DNA of 15,331 nucleotides from an uncultured Haemophilus sp. Its GTDB lineage: Bacteria > Pseudomonadota > Gammaproteobacteria > Enterobacterales > Pasteurellaceae. The stretch spans positions 1 through 15,331 of the forward strand of contig CAJLFU010000042.1 in assembly GCA_905205995.1 (NCBI GenBank), given 5' to 3'. The notes under the pieces are model-generated. The model saw only the letters and a program-made list of their open reading frames with translations, ran no database searches and had not been told where the DNA came from. Below, piece after piece: positions 6,865 through 13,707 of this stretch (position 1 is the first letter of the stretch; each line of letters starts with the position of its first letter). The position numbers and the translations under genes are program-made.

Positions 6865-6873
6865 TATGTATTT

Positions 6874-7614
6874 TTAATCGGGCGTGTAATAGAGTTTACC
6901 AATTTCAATTTTTTGTCGCCCTGTTTCTTCACGCCATTTATTGCTATCTCGTAAAGAATAAACGCAGCCACAATATTCTTGCTGATAAAAACGTTCACGT
7001 TTACTGATTTCGATCATGCGTTGCGATCCTCCAGCTTTACGCCAGTTGTAATCCCAATAAATTACATCATCATATTTTTCAGCTGCACGGTGACCGCAAC
7101 CGTTGATTTGATCCATGTCTTTCCAGCGAGAAATACCAAGACAGCTGGTAAATACAGGGAAACCATGCTCATGAGCATATTCAGCCGCTTTTTCAAAACG
7201 CATATCAAAACACATAGTGCAACGGATGCCACGTTCAGGCTCCCACTCCATACCTTTTGCGCGATCAAACCATTGTTGGCGATCGTAGTCTGCATCAATA
7301 AATGGAATCCCGAATTTTTGGGCAAAACGGATATTTTCTTCTTTACGAATTAAATATTCTTTCAATGGATGAATATTTGGGTTGTAAAAATAAATTGTAA
7401 ATTCAATACCCGAGGCCAAAATGGCTTCCATCACTTCACCTGAGCAAGGTGCACAGCAAGAGTGGAGAAGTAACTTATTATGTCCTTCAGGTAATTCAAG
7501 TTTTTCACGAATAAAAGGCGCATTGGGATCCTTGCGCACTTTTTGTTTACGTGGTTTTTGAAATTTAGGTTGAGAATCGACCGCATTTTGCGGTTGAATT
7601 TGTTCTTCAGTCAT
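6874..7614 (-). CDS. queH: Epoxyqueuosine reductase QueH
   Basis: This 246-residue cytoplasmic enzyme of the DUF208 family carries out the last step of queuosine biosynthesis, reducing epoxyqueuosine to queuosine at tRNA position 34. It replaces the cobalamin-dependent QueG. The metal-cluster cysteine motifs are clear: C53-C54-x2-C57 (HSCCAPCSGE), C132-x2-C135 (RCTMCFDMRFEKAAEYA), and C215-G-C217 (YCGCVYSLRDSN), with further cysteines at C158 and C173. The first 45 residues are lysine- and proline-rich and look like an unstructured extension on the catalytic core. The ATG at 7614 is one base from the ispB stop, with no strong ribosome site of its own, so translation is probably coupled to ispB. 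The gene ends just before the shared terminator with zapA. Confidence 0.93.
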   Translation of the reverse strand: MTEEQIQPQNAVDSQPKFQKPRKQKVRKDPNAPFIREKLELPEGHNKLLLHSCCAPCSGEVMEAILASGIEFTIYFYNPNIHPLKEYLIRKEENIRFAQKFGIPFIDADYDRQQWFDRAKGMEWEPERGIRCTMCFDMRFEKAAEYAHEHGFPVFTSCLGISRWKDMDQINGCGHRAAEKYDDVIYWDYNWRKAGGSQRMIEISKRERFYQQEYCGCVYSLRDSNKWREETGRQKIEIGKLYYTPD

Positions 7615-7615
7615 A

Positions 7616-8611
7616 TTAATAAGTTCGGTCTACCGACAAGTAAGCCAATGAAATTAAAGCTTTTTTGTATTCGCTTTCAGGTAATAAGGCAATAGCATCA
7701 ACCGCTTTTTGGGCTTCTTGTTTCGCACGATCCATTGCATAATCAAGAGATTTATGTTCAGCCATAATCGCAAGCACGTCATCGATCGCATCACGTTTTC
7801 CGCCTTGTTCAATGGCTTCACGAATAAGCGCGGCTTGTTGTGGATTACCATGACGCATTGCGTGTAATAAAGGTAGAGTAGGTTTACCTTCGGCGAGGTC
7901 ATCACCCACGTTTTTACCTAATGCGTCAGCGTTTGCGCTGTAATCTAGCACGTCATCCACTAATTGGAATGCGGTGCCGAGATAGCGACCATATTCTTGA
8001 AATGCGGTTTCAATTGATTTTTCAGCACCCGCAACAATCGCAACAGATTGTGCTGCCACTTCAAATAAGCGTGCTGTTTTACTATAAATCACACGCATAT
8101 AGCTTTCTTCCGTGGTATCCGGATCATTCACATTCATCAATTGTTGAACTTCACCTTCAGCCAACACGTTGGTGGCATCTGCCATAATGCGAAGAATATC
8201 TAGGGATTGTAACTGTGCCACTAATTGGAATGCACGGGTATAAATGAAGTCACCCACTAATACGCTAGCCGCATTACCAAAGGCTGAGTTTGCCGTTGCG
8301 CGACCACGACGCATATCAGATTCATCTACCACATCATCATGTAATAAAGAAGCAGTGTGAATAAATTCTACAAAGGTCGCACAAGTCGCTACTTTATCAC
8401 TTTCATAGCCTAATGCACGAGCCGCTAAAACTGCAATAAGTGGTCGAATACGTTTTCCGCCACCTTGTACAATATAAAAACCAAGTTGATTAACCATCGG
8501 CACATCGGAGTTAATTTGTGCTAGAATGGCTTGGTTGACTTTCTGCATATCCGCATCTGTTAATGCTTGGATTGCATCCATATCCATTAAATCTTGTTTG
8601 TTCATCTTCAT
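7616..8611 (-). CDS. ispB: Octaprenyl diphosphate synthase
   Basis: This 331-residue trans-prenyltransferase condenses isopentenyl units on farnesyl diphosphate to make the long prenyl tail of quinones. Both aspartate-rich magnesium-diphosphate sites are visible: D92-D-V-V-D96 in LLHDDVVDESDMRRG and D219-D-V-L-D223 in LVDDVLDYSAN. The GGGKRIRP substrate-binding motif is at residues 50-57. The length matches Haemophilus and E. coli IspB (about 323-329). The start could be M1 (8611) or M3 (8605); neither has a strong ribosome site, and the shorter MNKQD form resembles other Haemophilus proteins as I recall them. It is the first gene of an ispB-queH unit and diverges from rplU, the conserved arrangement in gamma-proteobacteria. 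Confidence 0.94.
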   Translation of the reverse strand: MKMNKQDLMDMDAIQALTDADMQKVNQAILAQINSDVPMVNQLGFYIVQGGGKRIRPLIAVLAARALGYESDKVATCATFVEFIHTASLLHDDVVDESDMRRGRATANSAFGNAASVLVGDFIYTRAFQLVAQLQSLDILRIMADATNVLAEGEVQQLMNVNDPDTTEESYMRVIYSKTARLFEVAAQSVAIVAGAEKSIETAFQEYGRYLGTAFQLVDDVLDYSANADALGKNVGDDLAEGKPTLPLLHAMRHGNPQQAALIREAIEQGGKRDAIDDVLAIMAEHKSLDYAMDRAKQEAQKAVDAIALLPESEYKKALISLAYLSVDRTY

Positions 8612-8639
8612 TTGGTTCGATGGTTGTGTATATAAAAGA

Positions 8640-8648
8640 AAGTGCGGT
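8640..8648 (+). other. DNA uptake signal sequence (USS) upstream of ispB
   Basis: Exact AAGTGCGGT in the 223-bp ispB-rplU divergent region, downstream of the predicted ispB -10, so it would lie in the ispB leader. Confidence 0.85.
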
Positions 8649-8650
8649 GA

Positions 8651-8679
8651 ATTTTACCCGATTTTTCAAGGTTTCTGAA
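8651..8679 (-). promoter_or_regulatory. Candidate ispB-queH promoter
   Basis: On the reverse strand TTCAGA (8679-8674), 17 bases, then TAAAAT (8656-8651). The -10 matches 5 of 6 and the -35 matches 4 of 6. The ispB start is about 40 bp downstream. Confidence 0.45.
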
Positions 8680-8728
8680 ATTAAACTCGAGGAAAAGCGG
8701 TTTTTTTTATTTTATTGCAAATAAGTGC

Positions 8729-8757
8729 TTGCGATCGAGTTGTTTTTTCCGTAGAAT
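8729..8757 (+). promoter_or_regulatory. rplU-rpmA promoter
   Basis: TTGCGA (8729-8734), exactly 17 bases, then TAGAAT (8752-8757). The expected transcription start is near 8764, giving a leader of about 70 bases. The leader contains a near-match uptake signal (AAGTGCGGA, 8783-8791) and a GGAG ribosome site before the ATG at 8835. I see no convincing ribosomal-protein binding structure in it. Confidence 0.7.
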
Positions 8758-8834
8758 TTGCGACCTATTTATATGAATTTTGAAGTGCGGACCGAAAATA
8801 GTAACGGAGAAGCACAATTTATAGCGGAGTATTT

Positions 8835-9146
8835 ATGTACGCAGTTTTCCAAAGTGGCGGTAAACAACACCGTGTGAGCGAAGGTCAAGTAGTTCGTTTA
8901 GAAAAACTTGAACTTGCAACTGGCGCAACAGTTGAGTTCGACTCAGTGTTGATGGTCGTTAATGGTGAAGATGTTAAAATTGGTGCACCAGTAGTAGCTG
9001 GTGCGAAAGTAGTGGCTGAAGTTGTGGCACAAGGTCGTGGCGATAAAGTTAAAATCGTTAAGTTCCGTCGTCGTAAACACAGCCGTAAACAACAAGGTCA
9101 TCGTCAGTGGTTCACAGAAGTGAAAATCACTGGGATTCAAGCATAA
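8835..9146 (+). CDS. rplU: 50S ribosomal protein L21
   Basis: This 103-residue ribosomal protein L21 binds 23S rRNA in the large subunit. It begins MYAVFQSGGKQHRV and has the basic RRRKHSRKQQGHRQ segment near residues 76-89 typical of the family. The length equals that of E. coli L21. The start has a GGAG ribosome site about 6 bases upstream. It is the first gene of rplU-rpmA, 20 bp before rpmA. Confidence 0.98.
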   Translation: MYAVFQSGGKQHRVSEGQVVRLEKLELATGATVEFDSVLMVVNGEDVKIGAPVVAGAKVVAEVVAQGRGDKVKIVKFRRRKHSRKQQGHRQWFTEVKITGIQA

Positions 9147-9166
9147 TTTCAGAGGAGATCAAGTAG

Positions 9167-9424
9167 ATGGCAACTAAAAAAGCTGGTGGTTCAACTCGTA
9201 ACGGTCGTGATTCTGAAGCTAAACGCCTTGGTGTTAAACGTTTCGGTGGCGAATCTGTATTAGCAGGTAGCATCATTGTACGTCAACGTGGTACTAAATT
9301 CCACGCAGGTAACAACGTAGGTATGGGTCGTGACCACACCTTATTTGCTACCGCTGACGGTAAAGTAAAATTTGAAGTGAAAGGCGAGAAAAGCCGTAAA
9401 TACGTAAGTATTGTAACTGAATAA
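9167..9424 (+). CDS. rpmA: 50S ribosomal protein L27
   Basis: This 85-residue ribosomal protein L27 has its N-terminal tail near the peptidyl-transferase centre. The sequence [29 protein letters not shown] is the conserved start, with no extra cleaved leader of the kind seen in Firmicutes. A strong ribosome site (AGAGGAG) lies in the 20-bp gap after rplU. A rho-independent terminator follows 18 bp after the stop. Confidence 0.98.
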
Positions 9425-9442
9425 TTTTACATCTGATTTGAT

Positions 9443-9470
9443 AAACGCCCCGCATTTCTGTGGGGCGTTT
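9443..9470 (+). terminator. rpmA terminator
   Basis: The inverted repeat AAACGCCCC (9443-9451) / GGGGCGTTT (9462-9470) closes a 10-base loop and is followed by TTCTTTGTTTT. It separates the ribosomal-protein unit from the downstream transporter and obgE. I see no clear new promoter in the 135 bp that follow, so yhbE-obgE may rely partly on readthrough. Confidence 0.88.
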
Positions 9471-9605
9471 TCTTTGTTTTCTTACCTGTAATTTACAATC
9501 ATTAATCAAATTTGTTATCTTAGCACGATCATTCTCTTCAATATTTCTTAGAATGATATTTACCTGAATTCCTAACTGTGCTTTAGCCAAATAAAGGAAG
9601 ACATC

Positions 9606-10523
9606 ATGAAAAAACAACCTCTTTTAGGATTTCTATTTGCTTTAATTACAGCGATGGCGTGGGGATCTTTACCCATTGCGTTAAAACAGGTTTTATCCGT
9701 GATGACGCCACAAACAATCGTGTGGTATCGCTTTATTGTGGCATTTCTAGCGCTCTTTATTTTGCTTGCCTATAAGAAAAAATTGCCACAATTTTTCAAA
9801 GGTGGTCGATTCATTTGGCTTGTGCTCATTGGTGTCGCTGGATTATCGGGTAATTTCTTCTTATTTAATAGCTCACTTAATTTTATTGATCCTCCTTCAG
9901 CTCAAATTTTTATTCATTTTTCTTCTTTTGGTATGTTGATTTGCGGTATTTTTGTCTTTAAAGAAAAGCTTGGATTACATCAAAAGATTGGTTTAGGTCT
10001 GTTATTGGCTGGGTTAGTGCTTTTCTTCAATGATAAATTTGAGGTGTTTAAAGGAGAAAGTGGTTATTTAACGGGCGTCTTGCTAAGCCTAACAGCTTCA
10101 TTAGTTTGGGTTGCTTATGGTATGGCACAGAAATTAATGCTTCGTCGTTTTAGTTCACAACAAATTTTATTAATGATGTATTTCGGTTGTCTTTTGGTAT
10201 TTACGCCTGTTGCTGAATTTTCCCAAGTGAGAGAACTCAGTCCGTTAGCGTTTGGTTGTTTAGCTTATTGTTGCTTAAATACCTTATTTGGTTATGGTGC
10301 CTATGCCGAAGCCCTTAATCGCTGGGAGGTTTCTAAAGTAAGCGTTGTGATAACTTTAGTGCCACTATTTACAATTTTCTTTGCTCATCTTGTGCATTAT
10401 GCGAGTCCTGAGAATTTTGCCGCGCCAGAATTAAATATGATTAGCTATATCGGGGCGTTTGTTGTAGTATGCGGAGCAATTTTGTCGGCAATCGGACATA
10501 AGTTATTACCGCAATCAAAGTAA
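9606..10523 (+). CDS. yhbE: EamA/DMT-family transporter (YhbE-like)
   Basis: This 305-residue inner-membrane protein has about ten hydrophobic helices arranged as two EamA domains (roughly residues 7-140 and 150-295), as in the drug/metabolite transporter superfamily. It begins with a positively charged MKKQP and has the typical WGSLPIALK motif in helix 1. The ribosome site is AAGGAAG, 6 bases before the ATG. The position between rpmA and obgE matches E. coli yhbE and the equivalent Haemophilus gene. The substrate is unknown in the family. The stop codon overlaps an uptake signal, and obgE starts 27 bp later. Confidence 0.9.
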   Translation: MKKQPLLGFLFALITAMAWGSLPIALKQVLSVMTPQTIVWYRFIVAFLALFILLAYKKKLPQFFKGGRFIWLVLIGVAGLSGNFFLFNSSLNFIDPPSAQIFIHFSSFGMLICGIFVFKEKLGLHQKIGLGLLLAGLVLFFNDKFEVFKGESGYLTGVLLSLTASLVWVAYGMAQKLMLRRFSSQQILLMMYFGCLLVFTPVAEFSQVRELSPLAFGCLAYCCLNTLFGYGAYAEALNRWEVSKVSVVITLVPLFTIFFAHLVHYASPENFAAPELNMISYIGAFVVVCGAILSAIGHKLLPQSK

Positions 10524-10531
10524 AGTGCGGT
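10523..10531 (+). other. DNA uptake signal sequence (USS) at the yhbE stop
   Basis: Exact AAGTGCGGT whose first base is the last base of the yhbE TAA. It lies in the 27-bp gap before obgE. Confidence 0.85.
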
Positions 10532-10550
10532 TAGATATTGGAGAGTTTTT

Positions 10551-11741
10551 ATGAAATTTATTGATGAAGCCCTGATTCGTGTGGAAGCAGGGGATGGTGG
10601 AAACGGTTGTGTAAGTTTCCGCCGTGAAAAATTTATCCCCAAAGGTGGCCCTGATGGCGGTGATGGCGGTGATGGCGGTGATGTTTATTTGGTTGCAGAC
10701 GAAAACTTAAATACCTTGATCGATTATCGTTTTACGAAACGTTTTGCCGCAGAACGCGGTGAGAATGGCCATAGTTCAGATTGTACAGGTCGCCGCGGTA
10801 AAGATATTACGTTACGTGTGCCAGTGGGAACGCGTGCAATTGATAATGACACCAAAGAAGTGCTTGGCGATTTAACAAAGCATGGCGCAAAAATGTTAGT
10901 GGCGAAAGGCGGTTATCATGGTTTAGGTAATACACGTTTCAAATCTTCAGTGAACCGTGCGCCTCGCCAAAAAACCATGGGTACACCAGGTGAAAAACGC
11001 GATTTATTATTAGAATTAATGCTTCTTGCGGATGTTGGGATGTTAGGTTTACCGAATGCGGGTAAATCCACCTTTATTCGCGCCGTTTCAGCCGCAAAAC
11101 CAAAAGTCGCTGATTATCCATTTACCACTTTAGTGCCAAGTTTAGGCGTAGTGAAAGTGGATGAGAGCCATAGCTTTGTAGTGGCCGATATTCCTGGATT
11201 GATTGAAGGTGCATCGGATGGTGCGGGTTTAGGGATTCGTTTCTTAAAACACTTAGAACGTTGTCGTGTGTTAATTCATTTAGTAGATATTAATCCAATT
11301 GATGAATCCGATCCTGCTGATAATATTGCGATCATCGAGTCAGAATTATTCCAATATAGCGAAAAGTTGGCAGATAAACCGCGTTGGTTAGTCTTCAACA
11401 AAATTGATACGATGACTGAAGAAGAGGCGCATGAACGAGCACAAGAGATTACTGAACGTCTTGGTTGGGAAGAAGGCTATCACCTTATTTCTGCTGCAAC
11501 CGGTAAAAATGTGCCGCCACTTTGTCGTGATATTATGGATTTTATTGAAGCGAATCCACGTGATGCGGAAGTAGAAGAAAATAAACCGGAAGAAGTGAAA
11601 TTCAAATGGGAAGACTACCATCAAGAACAGCTTGCTGAACATCAATTTGATGATGAAGATGACGACTGGGATGATTGGGATGATTGGGATGATTGGGATG
11701 AAGAAGATGAAGAGGGTGTTGAGTTTATTTATAAACCTTAA
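10551..11741 (+). CDS. obgE: Obg-family GTPase ObgE/CgtA
   Basis: This 396-residue essential GTPase acts in late 50S subunit assembly and stress signalling. The glycine-rich Obg fold occupies residues 1-158 (GDGGNGCVSFRREKFIPKGGPDGGDGGDGGDV). The G domain follows: G1 GLPNAGKST (166-174), G2 around T192-T193, G3 D213-I-P-G216, G4 N283-K-I-D286, G5 S314-A-A. The C-terminal tail, residues 367-389, is extremely acidic and contains four tandem D-W-D units from a 9-bp DNA repeat. The ribosome site is GGAG, 7 bases before the ATG. A bidirectional terminator follows. Confidence 0.97.
   Translation: MKFIDEALIRVEAGDGGNGCVSFRREKFIPKGGPDGGDGGDGGDVYLVADENLNTLIDYRFTKRFAAERGENGHSSDCTGRRGKDITLRVPVGTRAIDNDTKEVLGDLTKHGAKMLVAKGGYHGLGNTRFKSSVNRAPRQKTMGTPGEKRDLLLELMLLADVGMLGLPNAGKSTFIRAVSAAKPKVADYPFTTLVPSLGVVKVDESHSFVVADIPGLIEGASDGAGLGIRFLKHLERCRVLIHLVDINPIDESDPADNIAIIESELFQYSEKLADKPRWLVFNKIDTMTEEEAHERAQEITERLGWEEGYHLISAATGKNVPPLCRDIMDFIEANPRDAEVEENKPEEVKFKWEDYHQEQLAEHQFDDEDDDWDDWDDWDDWDEEDEEGVEFIYKP
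11664..11699 (+). repeat. 9-bp tandem repeat encoding (DWD)n in the ObgE tail
   Basis: Four consecutive 9-bp units are present: GACTGGGAT once, then GATTGGGAT three times. The unit length is a multiple of three, so gain or loss of a unit would keep obgE in frame and only lengthen or shorten the acidic tail. Confidence 0.93.
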
Positions 11742-11751
11742 TGCCTAAATG

Positions 11752-11783
11752 AAAAAAGAGCGGAAATTTGACCGCTCTTTTTT
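11752..11783. terminator. Bidirectional terminator between obgE and rpmJ2
   Basis: A 12-bp stem pairs 11752-11763 (AAAAAAGAGCGG) with 11772-11783 around an 8-base loop. Poly-A and poly-T arms on the two sides let it act for both obgE (forward) and rpmE2-rpmJ2 (reverse). Confidence 0.88.
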
Positions 11784-11791
11784 TATTGGGG

Positions 11792-11929
11792 TTAACCTTT
11801 CTTTTTCCCACCTTGACGCGCTTTAAAGCGAGGGTTGGTTTTCGAAATGACATAGACGACACCGTGGCGACGAACAATTTTGCAGCCAGGACGGTTTTTT
11901 GCGCTTTTGAGTGAAGATAATACTTTCAT
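11792..11929 (-). CDS. rpmJ2: 50S ribosomal protein L36, type B (zinc-free)
   Basis: This is a 45-residue basic protein read on the reverse strand: MKVLSSLKSAKNR, then VVYVISKTNPRFK and a lysine-rich end. It resembles E. coli YkgO, the alternative L36. The zinc-binding C-x2-C and later Cys/His ligands of ordinary L36 are absent; only C16 remains. Type B L36 normally substitutes for the zinc form when zinc is scarce, freeing zinc from ribosomes. The start ATG (11929-11927) lies 9 bp after the rpmE2 stop with AGGAATG-type purines upstream, so it is the second gene of a two-gene unit. Its stop is 8 bp from the shared terminator. Confidence 0.92.
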   Translation of the reverse strand: MKVLSSLKSAKNRPGCKIVRRHGVVYVISKTNPRFKARQGGKKKG

Positions 11930-11938
11930 TGAACATTC

Positions 11939-12205
11939 CTATTTTGATTTAAATGCGCCAAATTTACCGTAACGGCTTGCAAATTCACTTGCACGACCTT
12001 CATTACCAATTTGACGAGTTTTACCGGTATAAAATGGGTGAGAAGCAGATGAGGTATCGCACATAAATACAGGATATTCATTACCATCTTCCCATTTCAT
12101 TGTGTTGTTGGTTTTAGCACAAGAACGGATGAGAAAGCCTTGTTTTGCGTTGGAATCATAAAATAAAACGGTACGATAATTTTCAGGGTGAATGCCTTTT
12201 TTCAT
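11939..12205 (-). CDS. rpmE2: 50S ribosomal protein L31, type B (zinc-free)
   Basis: This 88-residue ribosomal protein, MKKGIHPENYRTVLFYD and then FYTGKTRQ, is the YkgM-like type B L31. The four-cysteine zinc site of type A L31 is missing; the cysteines at residues 29 and 49 are not in a C-x2-C arrangement. The ribosome site AAGGAG stands 5 bases before the ATG. In enterobacteria this gene is repressed by Zur and expressed when zinc is limiting. The pairing with type B L36 and the metal-regulator-like palindrome over its promoter point to the same logic here. Confidence 0.95.
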   Translation of the reverse strand: MKKGIHPENYRTVLFYDSNAKQGFLIRSCAKTNNTMKWEDGNEYPVFMCDTSSASHPFYTGKTRQIGNEGRASEFASRYGKFGAFKSK

Positions 12206-12241
12206 TAGAGCTCCTTATATAACGAAAAGAATTGGGCGAAG

Positions 12242-12270
12242 ATACTAATCAAAAAGATAATGATTATCAA
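12242..12270 (-). promoter_or_regulatory. rpmE2-rpmJ2 promoter
   Basis: On the reverse strand TTGATA (12270-12265), exactly 17 bases, then TAGTAT (12247-12242). The transcription start would be near 12235, about 30 bases before the rpmE2 ATG. The -35 hexamer is inside the Fur/Zur-type palindrome. Confidence 0.6.
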
Positions 12271-12274
12271 TATA
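12256..12274. promoter_or_regulatory. Candidate Fur/Zur-family operator over the rpmE2 -35
   Basis: The core GATAAT-G-ATTATC (12256-12268) is a perfect 6-1-6 inverted repeat. The 19-bp stretch matches the classic Fur box, read in reverse orientation, at 17 of 19 positions. It covers the -35 hexamer and part of the spacer, a repressor position. By gene content I would expect a Zur site; by sequence it looks closer to Fur. Confidence 0.6.
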
Positions 12275-12319
12275 ATTTTATTCATGGCTATGAGAATTTT
12301 TTTCATATTGAGAAAAAGA

Positions 12320-12347
12320 AAAATGCCTTTCGGTTGAAAGGCATTTT
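12320..12347 (-). terminator. smpB terminator
   Basis: A 12-bp stem pairs 12320-12331 (AAAATGCCTTTC) with 12336-12347 around the 4-base loop GGTT. It is followed on the reverse strand by the T-rich stretch TTCTTTTTC and lies 18 bp after the smpB stop. Confidence 0.87.
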
Positions 12348-12365
12348 GTCTGTTTGATCGGATGG

Positions 12366-12848
12366 CTACCCACGATGTGCATTTTTCATAATACGCTCTT
12401 TCGCCACTTTCCATTCACGCTCTTTAATATCATCACGTTTATCATGTTGTTTTTTACCTTTCGCAAGACCGATTTTGATCTTTGCCCAAGCACCTTTCCA
12501 ATAAAGAGAAAGGGCAACAATGGTAAAACCATCACGGCTTGATTTACCGAAAAGATTATCCAGTTCACGTTTATTCAATAAAAGCTTACGTGTACGCGTC
12601 GGATCGCAAACCACGTGAGTAGAAGCCAAGCTTAATGGTTGAATGGTCGCACCAAATAAATAGGCTTCACCGTTTTTAAAAATGATATAGCTGTCGCTGA
12701 TATTGGCTTTACCTGCGCGCATTGATTTTACTTCCCAACCTTGTAATTCAAGGCCGGCTTCAATTTCATCTTCAATAAAATATTCGTGTCTGGCTCGTTT
12801 ATTTAACGCAATGGTGTTGGAGCCGACTTTGACTTTTTTCTTGGTCAT
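12366..12848 (-). CDS. smpB: SsrA-binding protein SmpB
   Basis: This 160-residue cytoplasmic RNA-binding protein delivers tmRNA to stalled ribosomes in trans-translation. The oligonucleotide-binding barrel is recognisable in NKRARHEYFIEDEIEAGLELQGWEVKSMRAGKANISDSY and in the later DPTRTRKLLLNK. The C-terminal tail, from about residue 130 (KGKKQHDKRDDIKEREW), is the basic helix that occupies the mRNA channel. The length matches E. coli SmpB (160). It has its own promoter and terminator. The tmRNA gene, next to smpB in many bacteria, is not on either side here. Confidence 0.96.
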   Translation of the reverse strand: MTKKKVKVGSNTIALNKRARHEYFIEDEIEAGLELQGWEVKSMRAGKANISDSYIIFKNGEAYLFGATIQPLSLASTHVVCDPTRTRKLLLNKRELDNLFGKSSRDGFTIVALSLYWKGAWAKIKIGLAKGKKQHDKRDDIKEREWKVAKERIMKNAHRG

Positions 12849-12884
12849 TGTTATCCGTTGTTTATTAATCGTAAATTGGTGTTG

Positions 12885-12913
12885 ATTTTACCGAATCTCG
12901 CCGTGGATAGCAA
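12885..12913 (-). promoter_or_regulatory. smpB promoter
   Basis: On the reverse strand TTGCTA (12913-12908), exactly 17 bases, then TAAAAT (12890-12885). The start of transcription would be near 12878, 30 bases before the smpB ATG. It lies just after the arcA terminator. Confidence 0.55.
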
Positions 12914-12918
12914 AAAAC

Positions 12919-12944
12919 AAAAGGCTGATTTGACTCAGCCTTTT
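12919..12944 (-). terminator. arcA terminator
   Basis: A 10-bp stem pairs 12919-12928 (AAAAGGCTGA) with 12935-12944 around a 6-base loop. On the reverse strand it is followed by TGTTTTTTG. It lies 16 bp past the arcA stop. Confidence 0.87.
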
Positions 12945-12960
12945 ATTACTAAATGATAGA

Positions 12961-13674
12961 TTATTCTTCTAACTCACCACAGAAACGATAGCCTTCGCCA
13001 TGTACGGTAGCAATGATTTCTGGGGTATTGGGATGATCTTCAAAATGTTTTCGAATACGACGAATTGTTACATCCACAGTACGATCTTGTGGTTTTAATT
13101 CGCGTCCTGTCATTTTTAGCAATAATTCTTCACGAGTTTGCAATTTGCCTGGGTTTTCGCAGAAATGCAACATGGCACGGAATTCACTACGAGGCAGTTT
13201 AAATTCAACGCCTTCAGGTGTGATTAAATTATGGCTATTTAAATCTAGTGTCCACCCATTAAAACGATAGTTCTCACGTTGTAAATGGGTTTCTTTGCCA
13301 TTTAGTGTCATTGTGCGATGCAATAAATTTCGTGCACGAATGGTGAGTTCTCTTGGGTTAAATGGTTTAGTGAGATAATCATCTGCCCCAATTTCCAAGC
13401 CTAAAATTTTATCGACCTCGTTATCTCGCCCCGTGAGGAAGATTAATGGAATTGCAGCTTTCTCACGTAATTCACGCCCCAGTAATAAACCATTTTTACC
13501 AGGTAAGTTGATATCTAATACGATGAGATTGACCGTTTCTGAGTTTAACTGACGATACATTTCCGCACCATCTTGTGCTTGTAATACCTCATAGCCCTCA
13601 GCTTCAAAAATTCCTCTTAACGTATTACGGGTTACCGCTTCATCTTCCACGATGAGAATTTTTGGGGTAGCCAT
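12961..13674 (-). CDS. arcA: Aerobic respiration response regulator ArcA
   Basis: This 237-residue OmpR/PhoB-type response regulator is the partner of the ArcB sensor; when phosphorylated under low oxygen it controls respiratory and central metabolic genes. The receiver domain spans about residues 1-120, with acidic pocket D11-E12, phospho-acceptor D54 (VLDINLPG), T81 and K103 (LTKPFNPREL). The winged-helix DNA-binding domain spans about 135-233 (DRTVDVTIRRIRKHFEDHP, TVHGEGYRF). The length matches Haemophilus and E. coli ArcA (236-238). AAGGAG lies 7 bases before the ATG. It is a single-gene unit with its own terminator. A tandem TGTTA element overlaps its promoter and suggests autoregulation. 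It diverges from dsbD. Confidence 0.96.
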   Translation of the reverse strand: MATPKILIVEDEAVTRNTLRGIFEAEGYEVLQAQDGAEMYRQLNSETVNLIVLDINLPGKNGLLLGRELREKAAIPLIFLTGRDNEVDKILGLEIGADDYLTKPFNPRELTIRARNLLHRTMTLNGKETHLQRENYRFNGWTLDLNSHNLITPEGVEFKLPRSEFRAMLHFCENPGKLQTREELLLKMTGRELKPQDRTVDVTIRRIRKHFEDHPNTPEIIATVHGEGYRFCGELEE

Positions 13675-13707
13675 TCATTGCTCCTTGTTATATTTTGTTA
13701 TGAGCAT

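Noticed and set aside
8764..8834. Possible regulatory leader structure before rplU
   Set aside because: I could not find a convincing conserved stem or ribosomal-protein-like binding motif; only a near-match uptake signal and a ribosome site are visible.
9471..9605. Possible promoter for yhbE-obgE
   Set aside because: TAGAAT-like boxes exist, but no acceptable -35 sits 16-18 bases upstream.
10651..10682. Tandem GATGGCGGT units near the obgE start
   Set aside because: They encode the conserved glycine-rich Obg fold (DGGDGGDGGD), also present in E. coli, so this is family structure and not a special repeat.
12205..12414. Reverse frame encoding a hydrophobic 26-33-residue peptide whose stop overlaps the rpmE2 start (TAATG)
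   Set aside because: Its start lies upstream of the predicted rpmE2 promoter and next to the smpB terminator, and the AT-rich operator region naturally reads as Ile/Leu/Phe codons. It could be a leader peptide only if transcription begins further upstream.
12849..12960. tmRNA (ssrA) expected next to smpB
   Set aside because: Only an arcA terminator and the smpB promoter fit in the 112-bp gap, and the other side has only a terminator and the rpmE2 promoter.
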